This document shows positions 20,931-30,800 of a stretch of DNA of 64,000 nucleotides, piece after piece. Within the stretch, counting starts at the first letter, position 1, and each line of letters begins with the position of its first letter. A program made the translations under genes and the position numbers. Below the pieces are notes generated by a model. The model was not told where the DNA came from, ran no database searches, and saw nothing but the letters and a program-made list of their open reading frames with translations. The DNA is from Polynucleobacter sp. MWH-Loch1C5 (GTDB lineage Bacteria; Pseudomonadota; Gammaproteobacteria; Burkholderiales; Burkholderiaceae): contig NZ_JACVPR010000001.1 in NCBI RefSeq assembly GCF_018881775.1, positions 1,564,217 to 1,628,216 of the forward strand, given 5' to 3'.

Positions 20931-22250
20931 TTAGTGGTGTTTTTCTTCGCCGATCAGGTGAAGCGAATCGTATTCTGCCTGATTGCGTCGATGCCAACGC
21001 ATGATCTGAATCATGACTAGACACACGAAGCTACCAAACAATACGATGACGATAGAAATCGGTACATCGAGCCAAATCAGAAGGGCATAGAGACAGAGCA
21101 TCGACAGAACGGAGAGATTTTCATTGAAGTTCTGTACAGCAATCGAGTGACCGGCTGACAAGAGTACGTGGCCGCGGTGTTGTAAAAGCGCATTCATGGG
21201 TACGACAAAATAGCCTGACATCCAGCCAATTGTGATCAAGAACACATAGGCAATCAATAAGTGCAACTGGATCTTAAATAAGCCGAGGTTGACCGCGACA
21301 TCGGGTATCAGATCCTTACGGTAAATGGCCATGAGCATCACGAGTGCGCCCATGATTACGCCGTAAATCAAGACATTTAAAGCTTTCTTGAGCGGTACTC
21401 GAGCCGCAGCCCAGACAGCACCACCTGCGACACCAAAGGCAACGACTGCTTGGAGGATTGCGCCTTGGGATAAGTTCATTCCTAAAGCGTATTCGGCCCA
21501 CTTCAAGACAATAAATTGCAGGGTTGCACCTGCACCCCAGAACAGGGTGGTGACGGCTAAAGAGATTTGCCCAAGACGGTCATTCCAAAGTGTTTTAAAG
21601 CAATGCTCAAAATCTTTGATGAGTTTGATCGGGTTTTTCTCTTGTTGTGGATAGCGTGCGCCAGTATCTGGAATTCTGAGGTTAAAGAGTGCTGCAATCA
21701 GGTAAATAAATGCGATTACAGCAATCGCAGCTTCTGGACCTGTATCAATACCGGTCTCGAATCGGGGTAGGTCGATGCTGAGTAGAGATAGGGTGACCGC
21801 ATCGGAAATCAGCACTCCCCCTAAAACAGTACCCAAAATGATGGAGCCTACCGTCAAACCCTCAATCCAGCCATTAGCGACTACCAATTTCTCTGCAGGT
21901 AGAAGTTCGGTCAAAATGCCGTACTTGGCTGGAGAGTAGGCTGCAGCACCAAAGCCAACGATTGCATAAGCTAAGAGGGGGTGAGCGCTAAACAGCATGG
22001 CCAAACAGCCCACAATTTTGATGCTGTTCGTGAGAAACATCACGCGACCTTTGGGCCGTGAATCAGCAAAAGCACCAACAAAAGCGGCGAGTAAGACGTA
22101 AGACAGTACGAAGAATAATTTGAGCAGTGGGGTCATCCATGCGGGTGCATGGAGTTGGTATAGCAAGGCAATCGCAGCGATGAGCAGCGCATTGTCGGCC
22201 AGCGACGAAAAAAATTGCGCGGCCATAATTGTGTAAAAACCTGGTTTCAT
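20931..22250 (-). CDS. lplT: Lysophospholipid transporter LplT-like MFS
   Basis: FYTIMAAQFFSSLADNALLIAAIALL...; AAFVGAFADSRPKGRVMFLTNSIKIVGC. Confidence 0.88.
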   Translation of the reverse strand: MKPGFYTIMAAQFFSSLADNALLIAAIALLYQLHAPAWMTPLLKLFFVLSYVLLAAFVGAFADSRPKGRVMFLTNSIKIVGCLAMLFSAHPLLAYAIVGFGAAAYSPAKYGILTELLPAEKLVVANGWIEGLTVGSIILGTVLGGVLISDAVTLSLLSIDLPRFETGIDTGPEAAIAVIAFIYLIAALFNLRIPDTGARYPQQEKNPIKLIKDFEHCFKTLWNDRLGQISLAVTTLFWGAGATLQFIVLKWAEYALGMNLSQGAILQAVVAFGVAGGAVWAAARVPLKKALNVLIYGVIMGALVMLMAIYRKDLIPDVAVNLGLFKIQLHLLIAYVFLITIGWMSGYFVVPMNALLQHRGHVLLSAGHSIAVQNFNENLSVLSMLCLYALLIWLDVPISIVIVLFGSFVCLVMIQIMRWHRRNQAEYDSLHLIGEEKHH

Positions 22251-22271
22251 TCGTACAATCTAGTTATTAAC

Positions 22272-23414
22272 GTGCCATTAAACCACGAAAGAGAGAAAGT
22301 TCTGTCAAGACCGATCATTGCCCATATCCACACTGATGCCATGGCTCACAATTTGGCCTTGGTGCGTGCTTACGCGCCTAAAGCCAAAGTCTGGTCTGTG
22401 ATCAAAGCCAACGCCTATGGCCATACGATTGAGGCTGCTGCACGGGGCTTTGCCGCCACAGACGGGTTTGCCTTGCTCGATCTTGCAGAAGCCAAGCGCT
22501 TGCGCGAGACTGGTTGGCAGGGGCCGATTCTTTTGCTGGAGGGTTTATTTGCTCAAGAAGATTTATTTGCGATGAGGGACTTGGCCTGTGACTGTGTGGT
22601 TCATGAGTGGCGCCAAGTGGATTGGCTCGAAAACATGGTCGATGCCCCGCAGTTCTCTGGTGCTCGCCCCCACATTTATCTAAAAATGAATACGGGTATG
22701 AATCGTCTGGGTTTTAGACCTGATGACTATTTACAAGTGTGGCAGCGCTTGCATGGCCTGGGTTTTGAGATCACTCATATGACCCATTTTGCGAATGCTG
22801 ATTACGATGATCGTCAGCCAAGTGTAGATGCTCAGTACCAAACCCTTGAGAAAGTCGTAGCAGATTTGCCGGGGCTTCGTACGGTCGCCAATTCCGCGAC
22901 CCTCATTTGGCACCCACAGATTCCGTCTGATTGGGTGCGGCCCGGCATTATGTTGTACGGGGCATCTCCATCCGGAGCGTCCTCTGATATTGAGGGTTTG
23001 GGTCTGAAGCCCACCATGAGTTTGCGCTCGGAAGTCATCGCGCTACAACATTTATCAGCCGGGGAGAGCGTGGGCTATGGTTCACGCTATAAAACGGATG
23101 TCCCTATTCGGATTGCGGTGGTGGCCTGTGGTTACGCTGACGGTTATCCTAGGCATGCGGCCGACGGCACACCGGTATGGATATCTGGACCCGCGGGACA
23201 ATGGTCCACAGGACGTTCATGCCCGATGGCGGGGCAGGTATCGATGGATATGATCACCATCGATGTCAGTGATGCGCCTTGGGTCGATGTCGGTACTCCA
23301 GTAGAGCTATTTGGGCAATACTTAGCCATTGATGATGTAGCTAATGCCAGTGGCACGATTGGTTACGAGCTGATGTGTGCCATCGCGCAGCGTGTACCGT
23401 ACCAAATTCGATAA
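22272..23414 (+). CDS. alr: Alanine racemase
   Basis: VWSVIKANAYGHTIEAAARGF PLP-lysine motif; VSMDMITIDVSDAP. Start uncertain (GTG 22272 proposed; track starts 22215). Confidence 0.93.
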   Translation: MPLNHEREKVLSRPIIAHIHTDAMAHNLALVRAYAPKAKVWSVIKANAYGHTIEAAARGFAATDGFALLDLAEAKRLRETGWQGPILLLEGLFAQEDLFAMRDLACDCVVHEWRQVDWLENMVDAPQFSGARPHIYLKMNTGMNRLGFRPDDYLQVWQRLHGLGFEITHMTHFANADYDDRQPSVDAQYQTLEKVVADLPGLRTVANSATLIWHPQIPSDWVRPGIMLYGASPSGASSDIEGLGLKPTMSLRSEVIALQHLSAGESVGYGSRYKTDVPIRIAVVACGYADGYPRHAADGTPVWISGPAGQWSTGRSCPMAGQVSMDMITIDVSDAPWVDVGTPVELFGQYLAIDDVANASGTIGYELMCAIAQRVPYQIR

Positions 23415-23430
23415 ATTTTGAACGGATAAA

Positions 23431-23452
23431 AAAAGGAGCCGAAGCTCCTTTT
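23431..23452. terminator. Bidirectional terminator between convergent alr and bamD
   Basis: AAAAGGAGC-CGAA-GCTCCTTTT. Confidence 0.88.
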
Positions 23453-23480
23453 GTACTCTTGATGACCCCAAGGGTCGAAA

Positions 23481-24317
23481 TTATTTCTCTTTGACCCAGA
23501 ACTGCCACCAGGATGCTTTAGGTCCAACTGGTTCGGTACGCTTACCTGTCTTAACAATTTGGCTCTGTGGGAAGTTCAGTTGCAAGACACGGAGTGCATC
23601 GCGGCTGAGGTCTTTCATACCCAAGGCTTCGTAAGACTTATACATGAGGTAGAGCGCTTCTTCTGTCGCTGGAGCGCGATCGTAGTCAGTAATGGCCCGT
23701 TGTGCACGATTGACAGCTGCTAAATAGGCACCGCGTCTGTAGTAATAGCGGGCTGTATTAACGTCACTCTCAGCCAGAGAGTTCACGATATAGCGCATAC
23801 GTGCGAGTGCATCGGGTGTGTATTTACTCTCAGGAAAGCGTGTCACTAGAGTTTTAAATGCTTCAAAGGCTTCGCGAGCGGCTTTCGGGTCACGTTCGCT
23901 TAAATCTTGCCCTGTGAGCTTGCCTAAAAAGCCCATATTGTCATTAAATGTGATCAAGCCTTTGAGATAGTAGGCGTAATCGATGCTTGCATGACCCGGG
24001 TGTAATTGAATAAAACGGTCGACTGCCACAATCGCTTGGGCGAGTTCGCCGTCTTTCCAGTGGCAGTAGGCGACGTTAATTTGCGCCTGTTGCGCATAAG
24101 GACCAAATGGAAAACGTGCTTCGAGTCGCTCAAAGTATTTAACGCATTTGGGGAAGTCGCCTCCTTCCATGGCGTCTTTGGCTTCGACAAAGAGTTTATT
24201 TTGAGACCAGCCTGCCGTCTCATCGTTATTGCTCCCTGCGCATCCCGCTAAAACAGAGATGATCAGAGCGCTAGCCAGTAGGGAAGTGTTTCGCAAAAAA
24301 GTATTCATTGCATCCAT
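23481..24317 (-). CDS. bamD: Outer membrane assembly lipoprotein BamD
   Basis: Lipobox VLAGC; TPR-rich: YFERLEARFPFGPYAQQAQINVAYCHWKDGELAQAIVAVDRFIQLHPGH. Confidence 0.94.
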   Translation of the reverse strand: MDAMNTFLRNTSLLASALIISVLAGCAGSNNDETAGWSQNKLFVEAKDAMEGGDFPKCVKYFERLEARFPFGPYAQQAQINVAYCHWKDGELAQAIVAVDRFIQLHPGHASIDYAYYLKGLITFNDNMGFLGKLTGQDLSERDPKAAREAFEAFKTLVTRFPESKYTPDALARMRYIVNSLAESDVNTARYYYRRGAYLAAVNRAQRAITDYDRAPATEEALYLMYKSYEALGMKDLSRDALRVLQLNFPQSQIVKTGKRTEPVGPKASWWQFWVKEK

Positions 24318-24354
24318 TGTAATGGGACTTAAACTATCGATAATGCAATGATAT

Positions 24355-25392
24355 ATGGATAACGTGAGCGATTCAGAATTCTCTTCTTCGGCTGATGAAC
24401 TTCTTGATACAGAAGAGGGTCAGACCCGCCAATTGGAGATCCCTGAGGCGCTAGCGGGTGAGCGCTTAGATAAGGTCTTGGCCCAACTGATGCCTGAGTT
24501 TTCGCGGAATCGCATTCAGGGCTGGATAGAAGCTGGTTACGTCAAATCCCATGGACAAATTCTCAAGGTACGGCATCGCAGCCAAGCCGGTGAGCTCATC
24601 AGCGTTGACATTCAGCCTGAGCCTGAGGAAATGGCTTATTTGCCTGAAGATATTCCCCTTGAGATTGTGTTTGAGGACGATGATCTTCTCATTATTAATA
24701 AACCAGCGGGTATGGTCGTGCATCCGGCCGCTGGCAATTGGCAGGGCACACTCTTAAATGCTTTATTGCACCATTACCCCAAGATTGGGGAAGTGCCTCG
24801 TTGTGGCATTGTCCACCGCCTTGACAAAGAGACTTCGGGATTATTGATGGTGGCCAAGACCATTGAGGCTCAGCTAGATTTGGTGCGCCAATTAGAATCT
24901 CGTCGGGTGGTCAGACGCTACTTTGCTTTGGCTTGGGGCTTAGTGAAACCTCAGACCATTGATGCCCCTATCGGTCGCGATCCCAAAGATCGGCTCAAAA
25001 TGGCGATTGTTCGTGGTCAGCAGGGGAAGGTTGCGATAACCCACATCAAGAGGCTCGCTACGGTAGAGCTGGCTGATAAATCCATCACAGCGATCCAAGT
25101 GCAATTGGAGACAGGTCGCACCCATCAAATACGTGTTCATTTAGAGTCTGTTGGTCATCCTCTTTTAGGCGATCTTGTATATCGCAAACGGGTACCTGCT
25201 CAAGCGGCTCAGCTCGAGTTTGCGCGTGGAGGTCAAGCTTTGCATGCGCTGGTACTGGGCATATTGCACCCGCGTACACAAGAAACGATGCTCTGGCAGG
25301 CTCCGCTTCCTCCAGATATGACTGACTTAGTTCATCAACTTGGCTTTTCTTCTGAAGTCGCTCAAGTTGATTTGGAGAGCTTAGATGTCTAG
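24355..25392 (+). CDS. rluD: 23S rRNA pseudouridine synthase RluD
   Basis: S4 domain plus CGIVHRLDKETSGLLMVAKT; divergent from bamD. Confidence 0.94.
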   Translation: MDNVSDSEFSSSADELLDTEEGQTRQLEIPEALAGERLDKVLAQLMPEFSRNRIQGWIEAGYVKSHGQILKVRHRSQAGELISVDIQPEPEEMAYLPEDIPLEIVFEDDDLLIINKPAGMVVHPAAGNWQGTLLNALLHHYPKIGEVPRCGIVHRLDKETSGLLMVAKTIEAQLDLVRQLESRRVVRRYFALAWGLVKPQTIDAPIGRDPKDRLKMAIVRGQQGKVAITHIKRLATVELADKSITAIQVQLETGRTHQIRVHLESVGHPLLGDLVYRKRVPAQAAQLEFARGGQALHALVLGILHPRTQETMLWQAPLPPDMTDLVHQLGFSSEVAQVDLESLDV

Positions 25393-26146
25393 TGAGCGGC
25401 GTTTGTTTGCCGAGCATGCTTGGGATATCCCATCTGGCGTGGAGTTATTGCAAACGACTCGCTATGGTGGTGTGAGTCAGGCTCCTTATGACTCATTCAA
25501 CTTAGCTTTGCATGTCGGTGATGATTCAAATGCTGTTTTAAAGAATCGCCACTTACTTCGTCAATACCTCCCCAGCGAACCACTGTGGCTCAATCAGGTG
25601 CATGGTGAGCATGTGCTTGATGCAGATCAGGAGGTCCATGGTACCCCGGATGCTGATGCAGCAGTTACGACACAAGCTGAGCGAGTCCTGATCATTATGA
25701 CTGCGGATTGCCTGCCGGTTTATTTTGTCGATCGACAAGCTCGCGTGATTGGCTTAGCGCATGCTGGTTGGCGTGGTCTGGCGAAGGGGGTACTCACCAA
25801 AACTTGGGCCTTGATGTGCGAAAAAGTACCTGACTTAAAAGCCTCTGATGTTGATGTCTTTTTAGGCCCTGCTATCGGTCCTCAAGCTTTTGAGGTGGGG
25901 CAGGAAGTAAAAGATATTTTTCTTTTGTGGGGTGCAAATCGCGCGCAGGCTTTCAGTGATGGGATGGCAGGGAAAACTTGTGCAAACCTCTATTTGCTGG
26001 CTGCCATGGAGTTGTCACAATTAGGTATTGGGCATATTCATGCTTATCACTGGTGCACTTATTCGCAAGATCAGTTTTATTCTTTCCGGCGTTCTAAAGT
26101 AACAGGAAGAATGGCTTCACTACTGTGGATCAAAAAGCACACGTAA
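25385..26146 (+). CDS. pgeF: Peptidoglycan editing factor / YfiH (multicopper oxidase-like) protein
   Basis: TRYGGVSQAPYDSFNLALHVGDD; TADCLPVYFVDRQARVIGLAHAGWRGL; overlaps rluD by 8 nt. Confidence 0.92.
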   Translation: MSSERRLFAEHAWDIPSGVELLQTTRYGGVSQAPYDSFNLALHVGDDSNAVLKNRHLLRQYLPSEPLWLNQVHGEHVLDADQEVHGTPDADAAVTTQAERVLIIMTADCLPVYFVDRQARVIGLAHAGWRGLAKGVLTKTWALMCEKVPDLKASDVDVFLGPAIGPQAFEVGQEVKDIFLLWGANRAQAFSDGMAGKTCANLYLLAAMELSQLGIGHIHAYHWCTYSQDQFYSFRRSKVTGRMASLLWIKKHT

Positions 26147-26248
26147 GTTTGAGCTAAGCTAAAGATAGGGTTAATTCTTATAACTTCTTGGGCTAATACG
26201 GCTCACAATCTACTTATTCAATAAGTAAAAAGAGCCTAGGGAGTTTTT

Positions 26249-27880
26249 ATGGTCAATATGCAAGGTCTAGGTGCGGGCCCACAACTGGCACCGCAACATA
26301 TGGCTTTGATTCCACCCGAAAAGTTGGTGGATATTGAGCAGCAATATGCTAAGGATTTGACCGCACTGATGATGAATCCGACCGGTGGTGAAATCAGAGA
26401 CCGCCGTTTTGCTGGAGAGGCATGGAAGAGTCCTTGGAATCAGGCCACGGTTAATTTTTATCTATTAAATTCCAAACACCTATTGACCTTAGCTGATGCT
26501 GTTGAAGCAGATGCCAAGACCCGTCAACGGATTCGTTTTACAACCGAGCAGATGATTGATGCCATGTCACCGGCTAATTTCTTTGCCACTAATCCAGAGG
26601 CGATGCAAAGAATTATTGATACCAAAGGTGAATCATTGCGCACGGGTATCTTGAATGCTTTGGCGGACTTAGGTAAGGGTAAGGTTTCTCAGACCGATGA
26701 CACGGCTTTTGAAGTGGGCAAAAACATGGCCACTACAGAAGGTGCCGTGGTATACCAAAACGAACTCTTTCAGCTCATTCAATACAAACCTCTGACCGCT
26801 AAGGTGTATGAGCGTCCTTACCTGATGATTCCGCCGTGCATCAACAAGTACTATATTTTGGATTTGCAGCCTGAGAACTCGGTGGTGCGCTATTTGCTAG
26901 AACAAGGCCATATTGTTTATTTGGTCTCATGGCGCAATCCTGACCCCAGTATGGCTAATACCACTTGGGATGATTACATTGGTAAAGGTGCGATCAAGGC
27001 GATCGAAACTGTACAAGATATTGCTGGCCAAAAACAAATCAATATTTTGGGCTTCTGCGTGGGTGGCACGATTACAAGTACAGCACTAGCGGTCATGGCT
27101 GCTCAAAATAAACACCCGGCAGCGAGTCTGACACTACTCACCACGCTATTGGATTTTTCAGACACGGGCATTCTGGATGTCTTTATCGATGAGAATCTGG
27201 TGCAGTTGCGCGAAGCCACGATTGGTGGCAAGGGCGGTAGTCAGTGCGGTATGTTGCGTGGTGTTGAATTAGCGAATACCTTTTCATTCCTCAGACCCAA
27301 TGATTTGGTATGGAACTACGTCGTCGATAACTATCTCAAGGGTAATTCACCGCCACCTTTTGATCTTCTCTATTGGAATGGCGATTCAACGAATTTACCG
27401 GGTGCGATGTATGTTTGGTATTTGCGTCATTTGTATTTACAAAATGAACTAAAGATTCCAAATCGCTTGACCGTTTGTGGCCAGAAAGTAGATTTGGGCA
27501 AGATCAAGTGCCCCATTTATCTATACGCTTCGCGCGAGGATCACATCGTGCCTTGGTGGTCGGCTTATCAGAGTACCAAGTTACTCAAAGGTGGCAAGAT
27601 CCGTTTTGTACTGGGGGCTTCTGGGCATATTGCCGGTGTGATTAATCCGCCGGCGAAGAAAAAGCGTAATTATTGGACTAATGCCACCTTAGCACCAACG
27701 GCCGATGCCTGGTTTGCCAAGGCTAAAGAAGTACCTGGTAGCTGGTGGCCTGATTGGGCGCAGTGGTTGGCTCCCTATGGGGGTAAACAGAAATTAGCAC
27801 CGAAAACCTTCGGTAGTGCTAAGTACAAAGTGATTGAAAAAGCCCCAGGCTCTTACGTCAAAGAAAAAGCCAAGGATTAA
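26249..27880 (+). CDS. phaC: Class I poly(R)-hydroxyalkanoate synthase
   Basis: Lipase-like box GFCVGGT; PPCINKYYILDLQPENSVVRYLLEQGH; SGHIAGVINPP. Confidence 0.96.
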   Translation: MVNMQGLGAGPQLAPQHMALIPPEKLVDIEQQYAKDLTALMMNPTGGEIRDRRFAGEAWKSPWNQATVNFYLLNSKHLLTLADAVEADAKTRQRIRFTTEQMIDAMSPANFFATNPEAMQRIIDTKGESLRTGILNALADLGKGKVSQTDDTAFEVGKNMATTEGAVVYQNELFQLIQYKPLTAKVYERPYLMIPPCINKYYILDLQPENSVVRYLLEQGHIVYLVSWRNPDPSMANTTWDDYIGKGAIKAIETVQDIAGQKQINILGFCVGGTITSTALAVMAAQNKHPAASLTLLTTLLDFSDTGILDVFIDENLVQLREATIGGKGGSQCGMLRGVELANTFSFLRPNDLVWNYVVDNYLKGNSPPPFDLLYWNGDSTNLPGAMYVWYLRHLYLQNELKIPNRLTVCGQKVDLGKIKCPIYLYASREDHIVPWWSAYQSTKLLKGGKIRFVLGASGHIAGVINPPAKKKRNYWTNATLAPTADAWFAKAKEVPGSWWPDWAQWLAPYGGKQKLAPKTFGSAKYKVIEKAPGSYVKEKAKD

Positions 27881-27918
27881 GTTGTTATTTAAAAAGTAGA
27901 CAGTAGATAGGAGAAATC

Positions 27919-28659
27919 ATGAGTCAAAAGGTCGCGTATGTAACAGGTGGTATGGGTGGTATTGGTACCGCTATTTGTCAAAGTCTTGCGAAGGACGGTT
28001 TTAAAGTGATTGCAGGTTGCGGCCCGAATTCACCTCGTAAAGACAAATGGTTGGCTCAACAAAAAGAACTGGGCTTTGATTTTCTAGCCTCAGAGGGCAA
28101 TGTGGCTGACTGGGACAGTACCGTTGCCGCATTTAACAAAGTGAAAGCTGAAGTGGGGCGTATTGATGTGTTGGTGAATAACGCTGGTATCACACGTGAC
28201 ACAGTCTTTAGAAAAATGACACCAGAAGATTGGCATGCTGTGATCAATACCAACCTTAACTCACTCTTTAATGTAACCAAGCAGGTGATTGACGGCATGA
28301 TCGACGCGGGTTGGGGCCGTATTGTGAATATTTCTTCTGTGAATGGTCAAAAGGGCCAATTTGGTCAGTCTAACTATGCCACGGCGAAGTCAGGTATTCA
28401 TGGTTTTACGATGTCCTTAGCTCAAGAAACGGCGGCTAAGGGGGTGACCGTGAATACAGTATCACCAGGCTATATTGCAACCGATATGGTCACCGCGATT
28501 CGTGAAGACGTTTTAGAGAAGATTGTCGGTACGATTCCTGTGAAACGCCTAGGTACCCCAGACGAAATCGCATCGATTGTGTCTTGGTTGTGTTCAGAGC
28601 AGGGCGGTTTTGCAACCGGTGCTGACTTCTCGCTCAATGGTGGTTTGCATATGGGTTAA
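27919..28659 (+). CDS. phaB: Acetoacetyl-CoA reductase (SDR)
   Basis: VAYVTGGMGGIGTAICQ; NNAGITRD; YATAKSGIHGFTMSLAQE; downstream of phaC. Confidence 0.95.
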   Translation: MSQKVAYVTGGMGGIGTAICQSLAKDGFKVIAGCGPNSPRKDKWLAQQKELGFDFLASEGNVADWDSTVAAFNKVKAEVGRIDVLVNNAGITRDTVFRKMTPEDWHAVINTNLNSLFNVTKQVIDGMIDAGWGRIVNISSVNGQKGQFGQSNYATAKSGIHGFTMSLAQETAAKGVTVNTVSPGYIATDMVTAIREDVLEKIVGTIPVKRLGTPDEIASIVSWLCSEQGGFATGADFSLNGGLHMG

Positions 28660-28697
28660 TGCCCAGCAAAGACACAATCTGCGCTTTGTAAGGAAAG

Positions 28698-28739
28698 GGC
28701 TTGAATTACACATACAATATGCGTATTCAAGCCTTTTTT
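28698..28739 (+). terminator. Terminator-like hairpin between phaB and phaR
   Basis: GGCTTGAAT...ATTCAAGCC followed by TTTTTT; ends 8 nt before the phaR start. Confidence 0.75.
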
Positions 28740-28746
28740 AATAATC

Positions 28747-29307
28747 ATGGTCAATAAAAAGCAAAATACCCAATCTGCGACACGGACAATTAAGAAATAT
28801 CCGAACCGTCGCCTCTATGACACTCAGACGAGTACCTATGTGACATTGTCTGATGTGAAGCAATTGGTTTTAAACCAAGAAGAGTTCAATGTGGTGGATG
28901 CGAAGACTAATGAGGATTTAACCCGCAGTATTTTGTTACAAATCATTTTGGAGGAAGAGGCTGCCGGGATGCCATTGTTCACAACCCCGATGTTGTCTCA
29001 GATGATTCGTTTTTATGGCCACTCTATGCAGGGTATGGTGGGTGGTTATTTAGAGAAAAATATACAGACCTTTATTGATATGCAAAATCAGTTTGCTGAG
29101 CAGACTCAAAAAGGCAATGTGAAGGCGACCCCAGAAGCCTGGGCGCAGTTCATGAATATGCAAAATCCCATGATGATGCAAAACATGATGGGTAGTTATA
29201 TCGAGCAGAGTAAAAATCTCTTTACTCAAATGCAAGATAGCATGAAGGATCAGGCCAATATGTTTACAGGCTTTCCTTTTTCCAAAACTAAAAAGAGCGA
29301 TCAATAA
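28747..29307 (+). CDS. phaR: PHA synthesis repressor PhaR
   Basis: TIKKYPNRRLYDTQTSTYVTLSDVKQLVLNQEEFNVVDAKTNEDLTRSILLQIILEEE. Confidence 0.95.
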   Translation: MVNKKQNTQSATRTIKKYPNRRLYDTQTSTYVTLSDVKQLVLNQEEFNVVDAKTNEDLTRSILLQIILEEEAAGMPLFTTPMLSQMIRFYGHSMQGMVGGYLEKNIQTFIDMQNQFAEQTQKGNVKATPEAWAQFMNMQNPMMMQNMMGSYIEQSKNLFTQMQDSMKDQANMFTGFPFSKTKKSDQ

Positions 29308-30666
29308 TTGAGCGGTAAGATTGGATTTGTCTCCTTGGGTTGCCCCAAGGCCTTGGTTGATTCTGAGCGAATCGTGACTCAATTGCGCGCTGAAGGTTAT
29401 GAAATCGGTAAAGATTACGCCGGTTCAGACCTGGTGGTCGTGAATACCTGTGGCTTCATCGACTCAGCTGTTCAAGAAAGTTTAGATGCGATTGGTGAGG
29501 CTCTGGCAGAGAATGGCAAGGTCATTGTCACGGGTTGCTTGGGAGCAAAGAAAAACGCCGATGGCTCTGATGTCGTTACCAGTGTGCACCCCAAGGTGTT
29601 AGCAGTCACTGGCCCGCATGCAACCGATGAGGTGTTGGCAGCCGTTCATGAGCATTTACCCAAGCCCCATGATCCCTTTGTCGATCTTGTCCCTGCAGCT
29701 GGCATTAAGCTCACGCCTAAGCACTATGCTTATTTGAAGATCTCTGAAGGCTGTAATCATCGTTGTACCTTCTGCATTATTCCAAGTATGCGGGGTGATT
29801 TGGTTTCTCGTCCGATTGGTGATGTGTTACTCGAGGCTCAGCGTCTTTTTGAGGCGGGCGTGAAGGAATTGCTCGTTGTGTCTCAGGATACGAGTGCTTA
29901 TGGTGTTGATATTCAGTATCGTACTGGCTTTTGGGATGGGCAGCCGGTGAAGACACGCCTATTTGAAATGGTTCAAGCTTTAGGGCGTTTGGCGCGTCAA
30001 CATGATGCATGGGTACGTCTGCATTATGTTTATCCCTATCCTCATGTCGATGAGATCGTGCCTTTGATGGCTGACTTTGCTAACGAGGGTTCAGGCGTTT
30101 TACCGTATTTAGATATTCCCTTGCAACATGCGCATCCCGATGTCTTAAAACGCATGAAGCGCCCAGCCAGTGGCGAAAAGAATCTAGAACGCATTCAGGC
30201 ATGGCGTGCGATGTGCCCCAATCTGACGATTCGCAGCACTTTCATCGCCGGTTTTCCTGGTGAAACTGAGGCTGAGTTCCAATACTTACTCGACTTTATG
30301 GGGCAAGCTAAGATTGATCGTGCGGGATGTTTTGCCTATTCACCGGTGGAGGGTGCGAAGGCCAATGAGATTCCTGGCGCCTTACCGACCGAAGTGCGTG
30401 AAGAAAGACAAGCGCGCTTTATGGCGGTGGCTGAAGCCGTTTCAGCGCAATTACTCAAAGCGAAAGTAGGTCAAAGAATGCGTATCCTCGTCGATCAAGT
30501 GCAAGGCGATCGTGGTTTAGGACGCAGTCCTGCGGATGCGCCTGAGATTGATGGTGTTGTTCATTTATTACCCACACAAAAAATATCTAAAAAATATCGT
30601 GTAGGCGAATTTGTTAAAGCCACGATTGTCGATACGCAAGGCCACGATTTGATTGCTCAGCTCTGA
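29308..30666 (+). CDS. rimO: Ribosomal protein S12 methylthiotransferase RimO
   Basis: [14 protein letters not shown]; radical-SAM CX3CX2[22 protein letters not shown] start adjoining phaR stop. Confidence 0.95.
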   Translation: MSGKIGFVSLGCPKALVDSERIVTQLRAEGYEIGKDYAGSDLVVVNTCGFIDSAVQESLDAIGEALAENGKVIVTGCLGAKKNADGSDVVTSVHPKVLAVTGPHATDEVLAAVHEHLPKPHDPFVDLVPAAGIKLTPKHYAYLKISEGCNHRCTFCIIPSMRGDLVSRPIGDVLLEAQRLFEAGVKELLVVSQDTSAYGVDIQYRTGFWDGQPVKTRLFEMVQALGRLARQHDAWVRLHYVYPYPHVDEIVPLMADFANEGSGVLPYLDIPLQHAHPDVLKRMKRPASGEKNLERIQAWRAMCPNLTIRSTFIAGFPGETEAEFQYLLDFMGQAKIDRAGCFAYSPVEGAKANEIPGALPTEVREERQARFMAVAEAVSAQLLKAKVGQRMRILVDQVQGDRGLGRSPADAPEIDGVVHLLPTQKISKKYRVGEFVKATIVDTQGHDLIAQL

Positions 30667-30800
30667 TAAGAGTCCACATAGCTTGTGGTTTTGCTCAGTA
30701 TATACCCCTAGATTATTCATATAGCCTGCACTAGACAGTTAGTCGTAAGATTATCCTTACAGACTATTCCTTTGAACATAATAATTACAGGGAGTTTCAA

